Positions 54,945-64,000 of a DNA stretch of 64,000 bases are shown piece after piece. Position numbers and translations under genes: made by a program. This stretch comes from Rhizomys pruinosus (taxonomy: Eukaryota; Chordata; Mammalia; Rodentia; Spalacidae), in NCBI GenBank assembly GCA_009823505.1, contig VZQC01004570.1:564486-628485 (forward strand), written 5' to 3'. The notes beneath the pieces were generated by a model that worked only from the letters and a program-made list of their open reading frames with translations, did no database searches and was not told the origin of the DNA. The first letter of the stretch is position 1, and each line of letters begins with the position of its first letter.

Positions 54945-55260
54945 GTCAGCTATTATATAACAAAATACCACAAACTGATTTACTTGTGACAATAGAGCTC
55001 CATTGTTCACAGTTCTTGAGGCTGGGGTGTCCCTGATCAAGGTCCTACCAAATTCTGTGTCTGGTGAGGGTTGCCTTCTGGTTCATAGATAGTGCTTTTT
55101 CCCTATGTCCTCACATATGGAAGAGGTAACTAGCTCTCTGGTTCCTCTTATTAGAGTACTAGTTGCATTGAGGACAGACAGCCGAATCACTGCTCAAAGG
55201 TGACAGCTACCTTCCGAAGCCTCTACCAATCACAATACTAATCATACTGGAAAGAGAATT
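54945..55260 (+). repeat. Ancient mammalian interspersed repeat, family not named
   Basis: 'tataacaaaataccacaaactgatt', 'cacagttcttgaggctgggg', 'ctgtgtctggtgaggg' and 'atgtcctcacatatggaag' form a familiar mammalian repeat unit. I do not trust my memory for its name. Confidence 0.6.
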
Positions 55261-55269
55261 CAACATAGG

Positions 55270-55388
55270 AACTTGACAGGGGATCTGACACCCTCTTCTG
55301 ACCTCTGCAGGCATTGCACGACAAGGGTGCACTTACAAGCAGGCAATAGGTTCGTACACATAAAATAAAAATACTAAAAAATAAAATA
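55270..55388 (+). mobile_element. B2 SINE 3' half
   Basis: Starts 'caggggatctgacaccctcttc' without a head and ends in an AAATAAAAATAC tail. Confidence 0.85.
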
Positions 55389-55399
55389 AATATATTTAA

Positions 55400-55472
55400 A
55401 GAGTTCAAGGGCAGTCTTGGCTACATAGCAAGTTTGAGGCTAACGTGAGCTACATGAGATCCAGTCTCAGAA
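55400..55472 (+). mobile_element. B1 SINE 3' fragment
   Basis: 'agttcaagggcagtcttggctacatagc...gatccagtctcag'. Confidence 0.7.
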
Positions 55473-55913
55473 AAACAAGAACAATAACAGAAAACATGAG
55501 CATTTCTTACCTTTCAGTGCTACCCTAGAGGGTCAATTCTGTCAATACCAGGTGACTAACAGTGGAACAAAGGCCTAGAAGAGATTGCAATGTGGTGGCT
55601 GAAGATCAGGCCTGACCTTGAACCTTTCTAGGTTGAGATATGGTCCCTCAACTCCCCTAACAATATACGTATCAAAGTATTTATCATGAGAATTGCCCCA
55701 TGGTGTCTTCTTCCAGGTCTTCGAGCCCCCTCCTCGACCTGGGCAGAGAACAAGTCTTCTGTTTCAGGGGGCCTGAGTCCTAGTCTAGTGCCAAGTTAAC
55801 AGTGGACACAACAATGTGGCCACAGAATGGGTAAATATGTATTTGTCGAATGTCAGCTTTTACAACTATGATGAAAAAATCAGACCCTACTCTTAAGCTG
55901 AAAGAGTTTTTTG

Positions 55914-55948
55914 ATTGGTTTGGTTTGGTTTGGTTTGGTTTGGGGTTT
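55914..55948. repeat. (GGTTT)n microsatellite
   Basis: Six to seven units. Confidence 0.92.
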
Positions 55949-56216
55949 GGTGGGCATCAGATTCACTTGTTAAATAGCCAAATGGAGGGGCAATTTATAT
56001 TTCCCATTTACTGCACTTGACTTTCTTTTGAATTCTTTATAATAGGTATGTATTGTTTTATAGCAAGAACAGGAATAAAGGGATTGGTTGCAGAAAAGGA
56101 GAAGTGGAGCTTTGGTTCTACTGATGAGAAAATTAACATCTTTTCCTTATCCATTGTAAGATTCATGGCTGAGATTCCTTGTGACAAAAGAAAGATTAAT
56201 AAAAACATACAAATTG

Positions 56217-56680
56217 AGGCTGTAAAGATAGCTCAGCCAGTAAAGTGCTTGATATGCAAGTAGTAGACCTTAGTCCAATCCCCAGAACCTACATTTAAAA
56301 AGCTGGGCATAGCCGGGTGTGGTTGCTCATGCCTTTAATCCTGGCACTTAGGAGGCAGAGGCAGGCGGATCTTTGTGAGTTCAAGGCTAGCCTGGTCTAC
56401 AGAGCAAGTTCCAGGACAGCTGGGACTACAGGGAGACCCTGTCTTGAAAAGACCAAAAAATAAAAGATAAAAAAATAAAAATAAAAAAATAAAAAATAAA
56501 AAGCTGGGCACAATGGGGAGGAGGAGATAGGGGGATCCCTAGGGCTTGCTGGAGAGCCATCATAATCTGCTTGTCCAGTTCCAGGCCAATGAGAGACCAT
56601 GTCTCAACAGAAGGGTAGATGAATCCTGAGAAACAACATATGAGACTGTCTTGTAAAATACACACACACACTTAAGTTTT
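56217..56680 (+). mobile_element. RSINE1/B4-type SINE interrupted by B1
   Basis: Head 'gaggctgtaaagatagctcagccag', then after the B1 'gatccctagggcttgctggagagcc', 'gttccaggccaatgagagacc' and a CA tail. A related uninterrupted copy lies at 63588-63920. Confidence 0.78.
56310..56496 (+). mobile_element. B1 SINE nested in RSINE
   Basis: Exact duplication taaaaagctgggca at 56296-56309 and 56497-56510. Long AT-rich (AAATAAAA) tail. Confidence 0.95.
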
Positions 56681-56724
56681 AACATAGAAATAAAGTAAAG
56701 AGTGAGAAGAGATGAACCCTTATT

Positions 56725-57400
56725 CATGCCTATATGGGTGTAAATTGGTTTACTGTCTATGAAAATCAGTGTAGATGATTCCAAATAACCCACTAAAAAA
56801 TATGACTACCATATGACCCAGCTATACCACTCCTGAATGTTAACCCAAAAGACTCTATGTCAGCCTCCCACATGAGACACTTGCACATTCATATCTATTA
56901 CTGTACTATTCATAATAGCCAAGATATGTAGCTACCCAACATACTCATCAGATGAATGGTTACAAAAATGTGATACATGTACATAATAGAATTTTATAGA
57001 GCCACTAAGAAAAGCGAAATCATGGCATTAGTAAGAAGATGGATGAAACTGGAAATCATTATATGCAAAATAATTAAGGCTCAGAAAGAGAAATATTGCA
57101 TGCTTTCTCTCATATGCAGATAATGGATTTCAATTTTTATGTGTTCACATATATACATATATATGCATATATGATGAGTAGTGACTAGATGGCTATACGT
57201 TTTGAAATTAGAAAGGGGATCATGAGAAGAGAATAGAGATCTTGGGGAGGTGGTTGTTAGCAGCATATATTGTAATGTAAAAAAAGAAGGAGAAATGCTT
57301 AAGGGACCAGGGGAAGGGAGGCAGGGAAAGAGGGGAGATGAGATAAGGAGGAAGGCCAATAAGGAAAAAATGAAAAAATGCTGCAACGAAGCCTATACTT
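56725..57400 (+). mobile_element. Older L1 3' end (ORF2 terminus and 3' UTR)
   Basis: 'ccatatgacccagctataccactcctg', 'ttcataatagccaag', 'atgaatggttacaaaaatgtg' and 'gaagatggatgaaactgg' are the classic L1 ORF2-end words. Followed by a GA-rich 3' UTR. Strongly diverged. Confidence 0.88.
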
Positions 57401-58239
57401 TTGTGTTTTGGGTTGTGAGCCTGAGCCTTTTAACAGCTGTGCCAGTTCTCCAGCCCTGAAGCCCATACTGCTAATGAAAATTTTAAATTAAAAAAAAAAA
57501 CAAAAAAAACAGAGGATGGGATTGGGGCTATGGGTCAGTGGTAAAGTACTTACCTAGGATGCACTTACCAGAGGTCCATCCCCAGCACTACAAAATCAAA
57601 CAAAGCAAAACTAAAGAAATGGGGAAGTCTGTGTATTTGTATGGAGAGGCATCCAGAGACATAACTGGAAGACAAAGTGGCATGTGATATAGCAGTAATA
57701 AAGTGGAGAAACTTAGCATGGCCTGTTTGTTCAGGTTCTTCTCGGCATCCAGTGTGACAATCCTTGCTTCAGTGAACAGGGCAGGACACCTGACATGTGA
57801 TGGTCTATAGAGGACAAGGTCAAAGAATGACTTTTCTAAGTCTTCTGGCCTACTTTAAGGTGAAAAGGCCAAGGGAAATTCTCTTTTCTTTGGTCCACTG
57901 CAGGGGAGAAGAGGAGGGAGAGGGCAACTGTCTCAGGAAAGAAGGGATGGGACAAGGAAGAGAGACTTTGGGGGCTTCTGTGGGTTTCTTAATTTTCTTC
58001 ACCTTAAATACTTAATCTACCAAGGGGCCATATTTGAAGGTGATGTTTCCTGACCCCCACTTTCTGCAAAGATGGAAATACGCTATATTAGTGCTGTCCA
58101 GTACAACCACCACCACTAGACCAAGTAGCTATTAAGTACTTAAAATATGGCTGGTTTAGTGGCTATTTTACTGGATGGGTGGGACAGCTTTAATCAATTT
58201 ATATAGGTATATACAAGCTCTTTTCTTATAAGTGGGGTG
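57401..58239. other. Unique stretch with one ID SINE
   Basis: 57521-57600 ('ggggctatgggtcagtggtaaagtacttacctagg...ccccagcac') is an ID copy. Nothing else recognised. Confidence 0.55.
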
Positions 58240-58441
58240 TTCTCTTTATTTTTATTTTATGTGAATGAGTATTTTGCCTGCATGTACTTAAGTGCACCCA
58301 TGAGTGTAATGCCTGTAGAGTCCAGAAGAGGGTTTCTGATTCCCTGGAACTGGAGTTACTGCCATGTGGTTGCTGGGAACTAAACCCAGGTCCTCTGCAA
58401 GAGCATCCAGTGCTCTTAACCACTGAGCCATCTCTCCAGCC
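58240..58441 (-). mobile_element. B2/B3 SINE
   Basis: Reverse copy between repeated 'ttctctttattt' words (58230-58241 and 58449-58460), a probable target-site duplication. Confidence 0.88.
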
Positions 58442-58517
58442 CCACATTCTTCTCTTTATTTAGACTCCTGAAATGATAGTTGATATACTACATTTACACT
58501 AAAATTTGTACTTTCAT

Positions 58518-58523
58518 ACACAT

Positions 58524-58555
<32 letters not shown>

Positions 58556-58700
58556 TTGAGACAGAGTCTCAATATATAGCTCTGACTGAGATGGAACTCT
58601 CTATATGGACTAGGCTGGCCTCAATGTCACAGAGATCTGCCTGCCTTTGCCTCGGAACTGCTAGAATTAAAGGATGGTTACCACCTTGCCCAGGTGGTAT
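58518..58700 (-). mobile_element. Old B1 SINE with a (CA/TA)n run
   Basis: (CA)n/(TA)n 58518-58555, then 'ttgagacagagtctcaatatatagc' to 'ccaccttgcccagg'. Confidence 0.75.
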
Positions 58701-59281
58701 TGATATTTTGATTGTGGTTTAAAAGGTATACGATTTGATATCTCTTGTAGGAAAAGCTCAAAAAGAATTTCCAAACAACATTCAAATCCTAAATAACTTT
58801 TTTTGTTTGTTTTTGTTATTTACTAGGTGTTATGGATTAGAAACAAGTACACTGTGAGGAAGGTTTATTACAATGGACTGGACTGTCCCCAGCTCTAGAA
58901 TAGGGGCAGCAGCATGACCTAGAGGTTTAGGCTTTTACAAGGGCAATGTTTAACCAGTCTTAAAGAAGCATTCTATAAAGCATAAGTACTTGATTACTAT
59001 ATCAAGTGTTTTACAAGGAGCAGAAGTATGTGGTTAGTTAGCTAATCTCACCACACCTTAAGACTTCCAGCTTGCGAATAGGCCCTAATGCATTCCTGAA
59101 TTCTGCATCCTAAGAGTTCCCTAAACCAGGCTGGAGTGGTGGCACACACGTCTTTAATCTCAGCACAGCAGAGGTCTATGCCAACGTCGAAACAGAATGA
59201 TTTCTGAACAAAATGGAGTTTATCTAACCCAAATCATGGTCTGGCTCATCTCACTAGGAGGTACAGAATGAACTTAAACTT

Positions 59282-59422
59282 TTTTTTTTCTGGGACAGGG
59301 TCTCATGTACCCTGGGCTGGCCTCAAACTCAATGTGTAGGCAAGGATGGCCTAAACTCCTGATCCTCCTGCCTCTACATCTCTAGTGCTGGGATTACAGT
59401 CATCTGCCCCAATGCCTGGCTT
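59282..59422 (-). mobile_element. B1 SINE
   Basis: 'ttttttttctgggacagggtctc' to 'gccccaatgcctggctt'. Confidence 0.82.
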
Positions 59423-59495
59423 CTCATAACCTGCATAACCTGCAGCACAGTGAGAGAAATGGAAATCAACCCCTGCGTAGCACATTTAGGCAGAC

Positions 59496-59610
59496 ATAGG
59501 AAGGAGGAGGAGGAAGGGGAGGAGAAGGAAAAGAAGAAGGAAGAGTAAGATGAGGAGGAAGAAGAGGAAGAGGAGGAAGAAGAGGAGGAGGAGGAGGAAG
59601 AAGAAGAGTT
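59496..59610. repeat. GGA/GAA polypurine tract
   Basis: About 115 bp of AAGGAGGAGGAGG-type sequence. The poly-Ser ORF on the other strand is its translation. Confidence 0.93.
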
Positions 59611-59720
59611 AACAAGGGAAAAGCTCATACTGTTAAGTGGAAAAGGAAAATAGAATACAACACTGTTTAGAGAGTAATTTCCCAAATATATTTTTCAGTG
59701 CACATAGAAAAATGATTGAA

Positions 59721-60022
59721 GGGCTGGGGATGTAGCTCAGTTGAGAGAGTGCTTGCCTAGCTTGTATGAAGCCCTGGGTTAAATCCCTAGTAGCACAGAA
59801 ATCAGATGTGGTAGCTCAGTTGAGAGAGTGCTTACCTAGCATGTATGAAGCCCTGGGTTAAATCCCTAGTAGCACAGAGATCAGATGCGGTACTGTCCTG
59901 TAATACCAACAGTGGGAAAGTGGAGGCAGGAAGAGCAGGATTTCAAGGTCATTTTTAGCACAATAACAAATCTGAGGCAAGTCTTGCTACAGAATACGAG
60001 AGACCATGTCTTGAAACAGACC
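59721..60022 (+). mobile_element. B4 SINE with a tandemly duplicated ID head
   Basis: The ID-like head occurs twice in a row, with a 79-bp unit at 59733-59811 and 59812-59890. It is followed by a single B1-like half ending 'agagaccatgtcttgaaac'. Confidence 0.88.
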
Positions 60023-60029
60023 AAGAGTC

Positions 60030-60168
60030 AGGCTGGTGGCACATGCCTTTAATCTCAGCACTCCAAAGTTAGATGCAGGGGAATCTCTGTGAGATCAAGG
60101 CCAGCCTGATCTACATAGTGAGTTCCAGGCCAGCTGGGGCTATAGGGAGACCCTGTCTTAAAGGGAAA
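60030..60168 (+). mobile_element. B1 SINE
   Basis: 'caggctggtggcacatgcc' to 'gagaccctgtcttaaa'. Confidence 0.88.
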
Positions 60169-60216
60169 CAAAGAGAGGGAGAGAAAACCAAGGAGGATTG
60201 GAGGCAAGATTAGGAA

Positions 60217-60283
60217 GCTGGGATTGTGACTCAGTGTTAGAGGAGGGACTTAATATATACCAAGTTCTGGGTTCCAAAAAACA
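60217..60283 (+). mobile_element. ID SINE, degenerate
   Basis: 'agctgggattgtgactcagtgttagaggagggacttaatatataccaag'. Confidence 0.55.
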
Positions 60284-60381
60284 AAACAAAGTCAGACTGG
60301 AAAGATTTACGTTGAAACATTAACAACATTGATGTTGGCGTTAAGAAATAAAGGTGTATTGGGGGTGGCTTAGTGGAGGGA

Positions 60382-60540
60382 TGGACATATGCTTCAGCAG
60401 TTTAAGAACACTTACTGCTCTTCCAGAGGACTCGGGTTTGATTCCCAGCACCCACAAGGCAGATAACAACTGTCCATAATTTCAGTTCTGGGGGAATCTG
60501 ATGCCCTCTTCTGGCCTCCATAGGCATTGCATGCATGTGG

Positions 60541-60579
<39 letters not shown>

Positions 60580-60620
60580 AACCCCTCATATACATAAAAT
60601 AAATATAAATAAATAAAGTT
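60382..60620 (+). mobile_element. B2 SINE with internal (TA)n
   Basis: Head, body, then a (TA)n run (60545-60576) inside the 3' part before the AAATAAAT tail. Confidence 0.85.
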
Positions 60621-60627
60621 TCAAAAT

Positions 60628-60800
60628 ATGACTCAGTGGATATTGGCACTTACTAATAAGCCTTACAACCCGAGTTCAATACCAAGAACCCACATGATGG
60701 AAGGAAAGAACCCAGTTCTTGAAAGTTGTCCTCTAATCTCTGCACATGTGCAATGGTACCCTTGCCCCAACCTAAAATAAATAAACAAACATAATTAAAA
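60628..60800 (+). mobile_element. B3 SINE
   Basis: 'gactcagtggatattggcacttac' to 'cctaaaataaataaac'. Confidence 0.7.
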
Positions 60801-60869
60801 AAATATATTTCTCCCTGCTTTGCTAATATTTCCCATAGTTCTATAATGAACAAAAATAATAATTGTTGC

Positions 60870-61010
60870 CAGGCATGGTGGCACATGCTTTTAATCCCAG
60901 CACTTGGGAGGCATAGGCAGGCAATCTCTATGAGTTCAAGGCCAGGCTGGTCTACATAATGAGTTTCAGGACAGCTGAGGCTACAGAGAGACCCTGTCTC
61001 AAAAAAGATA
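60870..61010 (+). mobile_element. B1 SINE
   Basis: 'gccaggcatggtggcacatgc' to 'gagaccctgtctcaaaaaag'. Confidence 0.9.
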
Positions 61011-61048
61011 AAAACAACAAACCAATAAACAAACCAAAAAACCCATTT

Positions 61049-61210
61049 GGTCCAGGTGTGATGACACATGCCTGTAATCCCAGCACTCGGGAGACAGAGG
61101 CAGGTGGATCTCTGTGAGTTCAAGGTCAGGATAGCTGGGGCTGCAGGGAAACCCTGTCTCAAAAAATCAATAATAATAATAATAATAATAATAACAATAA
61201 CAATAATGAT
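61049..61210 (+). mobile_element. B1 SINE with internal deletion and (AAT)n tail
   Basis: The 'cctggtctacagagtgagttcc' block is missing. The tail has expanded into (AAT)n (61167-61210). Confidence 0.88.
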
Positions 61211-61645
61211 AATAGTTGTCATTCCTATTCTTCCCTTATACCTGGACATCAGTGGAAGTTTCTCCTGGTTGGATGTACACTCAGCTTGCTCTTCCAAAAG
61301 CTTTGTTAACTTCCATGTCAGCATTTTCATTTTGCTTTTCCATGCCATTAATATTTTTGTTGAATTTCTCTTTTCTTAATTTCATTTTTCCTCTTCTTCT
61401 TTTGCTCAGCCACACTGGGATTATCATCTACAGAGGTATGTTACAAGAATACTGGACTTTCCATGACTACTATTTTTAAAGTTTTCTTAGCCAAAGCTAA
61501 TGTATAAGTCTTCCACTTTGTCTCTGGGGGATTGTTGAGGGGTTGGGCACATGCATGCTAAGCATGTGGTTTATCACCAGTGAGCTACCTACACCTGTAA
61601 CCTGAGAGGATTTTTTTTCCCCAAATGTATCTGATTAGATTTTGT

Positions 61646-61646
<1 letters not shown>

Positions 61647-61679
<33 letters not shown>
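61647..61679. repeat. (TG)n microsatellite
   Basis: About 16 units. Confidence 0.95.
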
Positions 61680-61680
<1 letters not shown>

Positions 61681-61840
61681 TGTACTTGAGCGCTTTCGTG
61701 TGTACACCAGTGCATGTGCATGCAGAGGCTGGAAGAAGAATTTGAGTGTCTTTCGCTATTGCTCTCTACCCTATTTGCTTTGAGAGAACGTTTCTGCCTT
61801 TTCTGCTAGGCTGGCTTACTGGCCAGTGAGCTCCCTGGAT
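61680..61840 (-). mobile_element. Fragment of a B3/RSINE-type SINE
   Basis: 'gtgcatgtgcatgcagaggctggaagaag...gctctctaccctatttg...ggctggcttactggccagtgagctccc'. Its missing part would lie where the B2 follows. Confidence 0.55.
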
Positions 61841-62045
61841 TTTATGTGTATTAGTGTATTGCCTGCATGTAGATAGGTAGGTGCACCTTGTTGTTCAATG
61901 TCTGTGGAGGTCAGAAGAGGGTGTTGGATCCCCTGGAACTAGTTATAAACAGTTGTTAGCTGCCCTGTAGGTCCCGAAACTCAAATCCATGTCTGCTGCA
62001 AGAGCTGTCAGAGCTCTTAAGCACTGAGTCATCTCTCCAGGTCCC
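61841..62045 (-). mobile_element. B2 SINE
   Basis: 'ttatgtgtattagtgtattgcctgc' to 'gagtcatctctccaggtcc'. Confidence 0.88.
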
Positions 62046-62077
62046 CAGTCCCTTCTCAAATGTATCCTAAAAACTTT

Positions 62078-62215
62078 AGCTGGGTGTGGTTGTGCATGCA
62101 TTTAATCCCATCACTTGGGAGGCAGAAGTAGGTGGATCTCTCTGAGTTTGAGGTCAGTCTGATCTACACAGTGAGTTCAAGCCAGCCAGGGCCACACAGT
62201 ATGATCCTGTCTCAA

Positions 62216-62262
<47 letters not shown>

Positions 62263-62264
62263 AA
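62078..62264 (+). mobile_element. B1 SINE with (AAAT)n tail
   Basis: Body 62078-62213, tail of about 12 AAAT units. Confidence 0.88.
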
Positions 62265-62282
62265 TAAGTCACAGATGCATTT

Positions 62283-62410
62283 AGGCTGAGCATGATGGCT
62301 TAAGGCTATAATCACAACACTCAGAATGCTAACGCATTCAAGGGTAGCCTGGGCTACACAGGGAGTTCCAGGTTAGCCTGGGCTATAAAGTGAGACCCTG
62401 ACTCAAGAAA
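62283..62410 (+). mobile_element. Old B1 SINE
   Basis: 'aggctgagcatgatggc' to 'gagaccctgactcaag'. The 'agcctgggctacacag' phrase appears twice. Confidence 0.75.
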
Positions 62411-62432
62411 ACAAAAGGAAGAAGGAATGAAG

Positions 62433-62640
62433 TAGAGCTAGGCATGAAGCTCAGTCGGCAAAGTGCTTATCTAGTGTGCACAGCCAGGTACTGAATAACT
62501 GGATGCACTGGCTCATACCTTAGTAATCCCAGAGCTCTAGAAGTAGACGCAGGAGGGTTATTTCAAGGTAATTTTGGGCTACTGAGAGAGTTTAAGGTGA
62601 GCCTGGGATACATAAGACCCCATTTCAAAACAAGCAAAAC
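62433..62640 (+). mobile_element. B4 SINE
   Basis: ID-like 'gctaggcatgaagctcagtcggcaaagtgcttatctag', then B1-like 'actggctcataccttagtaatccc...agaccccatttc'. Confidence 0.7.
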
Positions 62641-62764
62641 AAAGAAACATAAAAGAATGTAAGTGCTTTAGCCTATGCCAGCAGGTGATCTACAACCATG
62701 ATACAACCTCAGTAAGACTTGAGGGGGTTGTTTGAGGTTTTTTTCTTTATTTTTATTTTAATTT

Positions 62765-62961
62765 AAAAAGTATTTATTTTTATGTGTATAACCATTTTCT
62801 CTGCATGTATGTGAAGTATCTGTGGAAGCCAGAAGAGGGTGTCAGATCCCCTGGAACTGGAGTTGAGGAGGGTTGTTAGCTGCCATGTGGGTGCTGGAAA
62901 CTGAACCTGGGTCCTCTGCAAGAGCAGCCAGTGCTCTTAACAATTGAGCCATCTCTCCAGC
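62765..62961 (-). mobile_element. B2 SINE
   Basis: 'tttatttttatgtgtataacc' to 'ttgagccatctctccagcc'. Confidence 0.9.
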
Positions 62962-63059
62962 CGGTTTCTCTGTTCTTGAAACAGGATTTTGCTATGTAGC
63001 CCAGACATGTGTCACAGTTTCCAGCTAAATTGGTATCTATTTCTTTATTGTTGTTGCTT

Positions 63060-63198
63060 TATGGCAGATTCTTACATAGCCCAAGCTTGTTTTGAACTCA
63101 ATATGTAGCTGAGGATAACCTTGAACTCTTGACTCTAGATCTTCTTGCCTCTATTCCCCAAGTGCTGAGATTACAGTCATGTACCACCACAGCTGGTT
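63060..63198 (-). mobile_element. Old B1 SINE
   Basis: 'gcagattcttacatagccc' to 'taccaccacagctggtttt'. A second short reverse B1 piece lies at 62964-63010. Confidence 0.75.
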
Positions 63199-63427
63199 TT
63201 AGATTGGTGTCTCAGTGAAAATAAAAAAAAATCAGATGGCACAATTTTGATTCCAGTATCTTTTAAGACTGGATCACTAGATAGGACCCTTTGGGGAATG
63301 TGATGAGTCCAACCTTAGACTGGGACTCCATTCCCAAGAGGGTGAACATTGCCCTTGAGCCCTTAGTTTGGTTTTTGAGGCTAGCTGATTGCCTACGGTG
63401 GTAGACATTTACTTATTTAGAATCAAA

Positions 63428-63566
63428 GACAAGCATAGTGGCACATGTCTGTAATCTCAGTATTTGGGAGGTAGTGGCAGAAGGATCAGGGGATTTCAAG
63501 TCCATCCTTGGCTACATAGTTAGTTGAAAGTCAGCCTGAGTTACATGAGACCCTCAAGTAAAACAA
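63428..63566 (+). mobile_element. Old B1 SINE
   Basis: 'gcatagtggcacatgtctgtaatc' to 'gagaccctcaagtaaaac'. Confidence 0.78.
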
Positions 63567-63587
63567 ACAGAAACAAAAGAAATATAT

Positions 63588-63920
63588 AGGGGGATGCTTC
63601 AGTTGGTAAAATATTTGCATTGCAAGTACAAGGATATGAATTCAATGACTAGAACTCATTAAAAAATGTTGGGCATGTTAGCCAGAGTTTCTAATTCCAG
63701 TGCTAGGGAGGTGAAGACAGAAGGATCCCTAGGGCTTGCTGGCCAGCCAGTCTAGCCTAATTGATGAGCTCCAGGCCAATAAGAGATCCTGTGTCAAGGG
63801 AGGTGGATAGCCTTCCTGAGAATGACAACCAAGGCTGTCCTCTGGATTCCCTATTGGTAAACATCCAAGTACATGGGCACCCCCACATATATGTGCATAT
63901 GCACACATACAAACATATAT
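63588..63920 (+). mobile_element. RSINE1/B4-type SINE
   Basis: 'gatgcttcagttggtaaaatatttgc' head, 'ggatccctagggcttgctggccagccagtctagcc' middle, 'gatgagctccaggccaataag', then a CACATA tail. Confidence 0.8.
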
Positions 63921-63941
63921 TAAAGAAAGCAATATATAGTA

Positions 63942-64000
63942 GGCTGGGGAAATGCTTGGTGGTTAAGAGCACTGGCTGCTCTTGCAGAGGACCTGGGTTT
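63942..64000 (+). mobile_element. B2 SINE, cut by the window end
   Basis: tRNA-like head 'ggctggggaaatgcttggtgg' and start of the B box. The remainder is outside the window. Confidence 0.92.

Noticed and set aside
59374..59685. Poly-serine ORF
   Set aside because: Reverse-strand translation of the GGA/GAA polypurine tract.
60653..61348. 231-codon minus-strand ORF
   Set aside because: It is the translation of two B1 SINEs and an (AAT)n tract.
4776..62264. CRISPR-like or tandem-array signals among the many repeats
   Set aside because: All are microsatellites or dispersed SINEs. There are no regular spacers, and the genome is that of a mammal.

Overview
The window is non-coding, repeat-saturated nuclear DNA from a rodent. 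B1, B2, B3, B4/RSINE and ID SINEs occur together with rodent-type L1, which points to a mouse-like (myodont) rodent. The SINE subtypes do not read like the usual mouse or rat consensus (the B1 copies carry a 'cagctggggctacaggga' middle, and the B2 copies a recurrent 'gttccaggggaatccgacaccctcttctgacctc' body); the species is not resolved. N runs at 3850-4074 and 43793-44638 and single Ns inside AT or T/A runs show a draft assembly with problems at simple repeats. I find no intact protein-coding gene. The only gene I would call functional is a tRNA-Val (anticodon TAC) at 42574-42646.

Layout. 1-4327: a plus-strand L1 whose ORF2 is cut by a B1, a solo LTR and a B2. 4332-7423: SINEs and about 0.9 kb of unique DNA. 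7424-12545: a minus-strand L1 that keeps its 5' UTR, a broken ORF1 and the endonuclease part of ORF2 but has lost the reverse-transcriptase middle; it carries nested insertions. 12546-29500: SINEs, MIRs, an L1 3' end (21648-22575), an L1/HAL1-like fragment (25975-26640), microsatellites and unique stretches. 29561-33471: a decayed LTR retroelement with an inverted LTR fragment at its 5' side and a TG...CA LTR at its 3' side. 33653-41530: dense SINEs plus a MER5A-like DNA transposon. 41990-42970: the single CpG-richer island, holding the tRNA gene and YY1-like motifs. 43250-64000: mainly old SINEs, L1 3' ends and simple repeats, with an AT-rich unique block at 45521-48148.

The features do not form a pathway; what they record is insertion history. 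Target-site duplications visible by eye give a relative order in several places (SINE into L1, LTR into L1, SINE into SINE, a composite SINE-repeat into an L1 fragment). The most informative observations are two oppositely oriented L1 copies that share the same B1 at the same site, a composite B1-plus-repeat retroposon, an orphan 115-bp poly(A)-tailed insertion, a perfect 17-bp-arm hairpin beside a compound microsatellite, and the tRNA/CpG island. Repeat family names come from recognition by eye, not from a database search.
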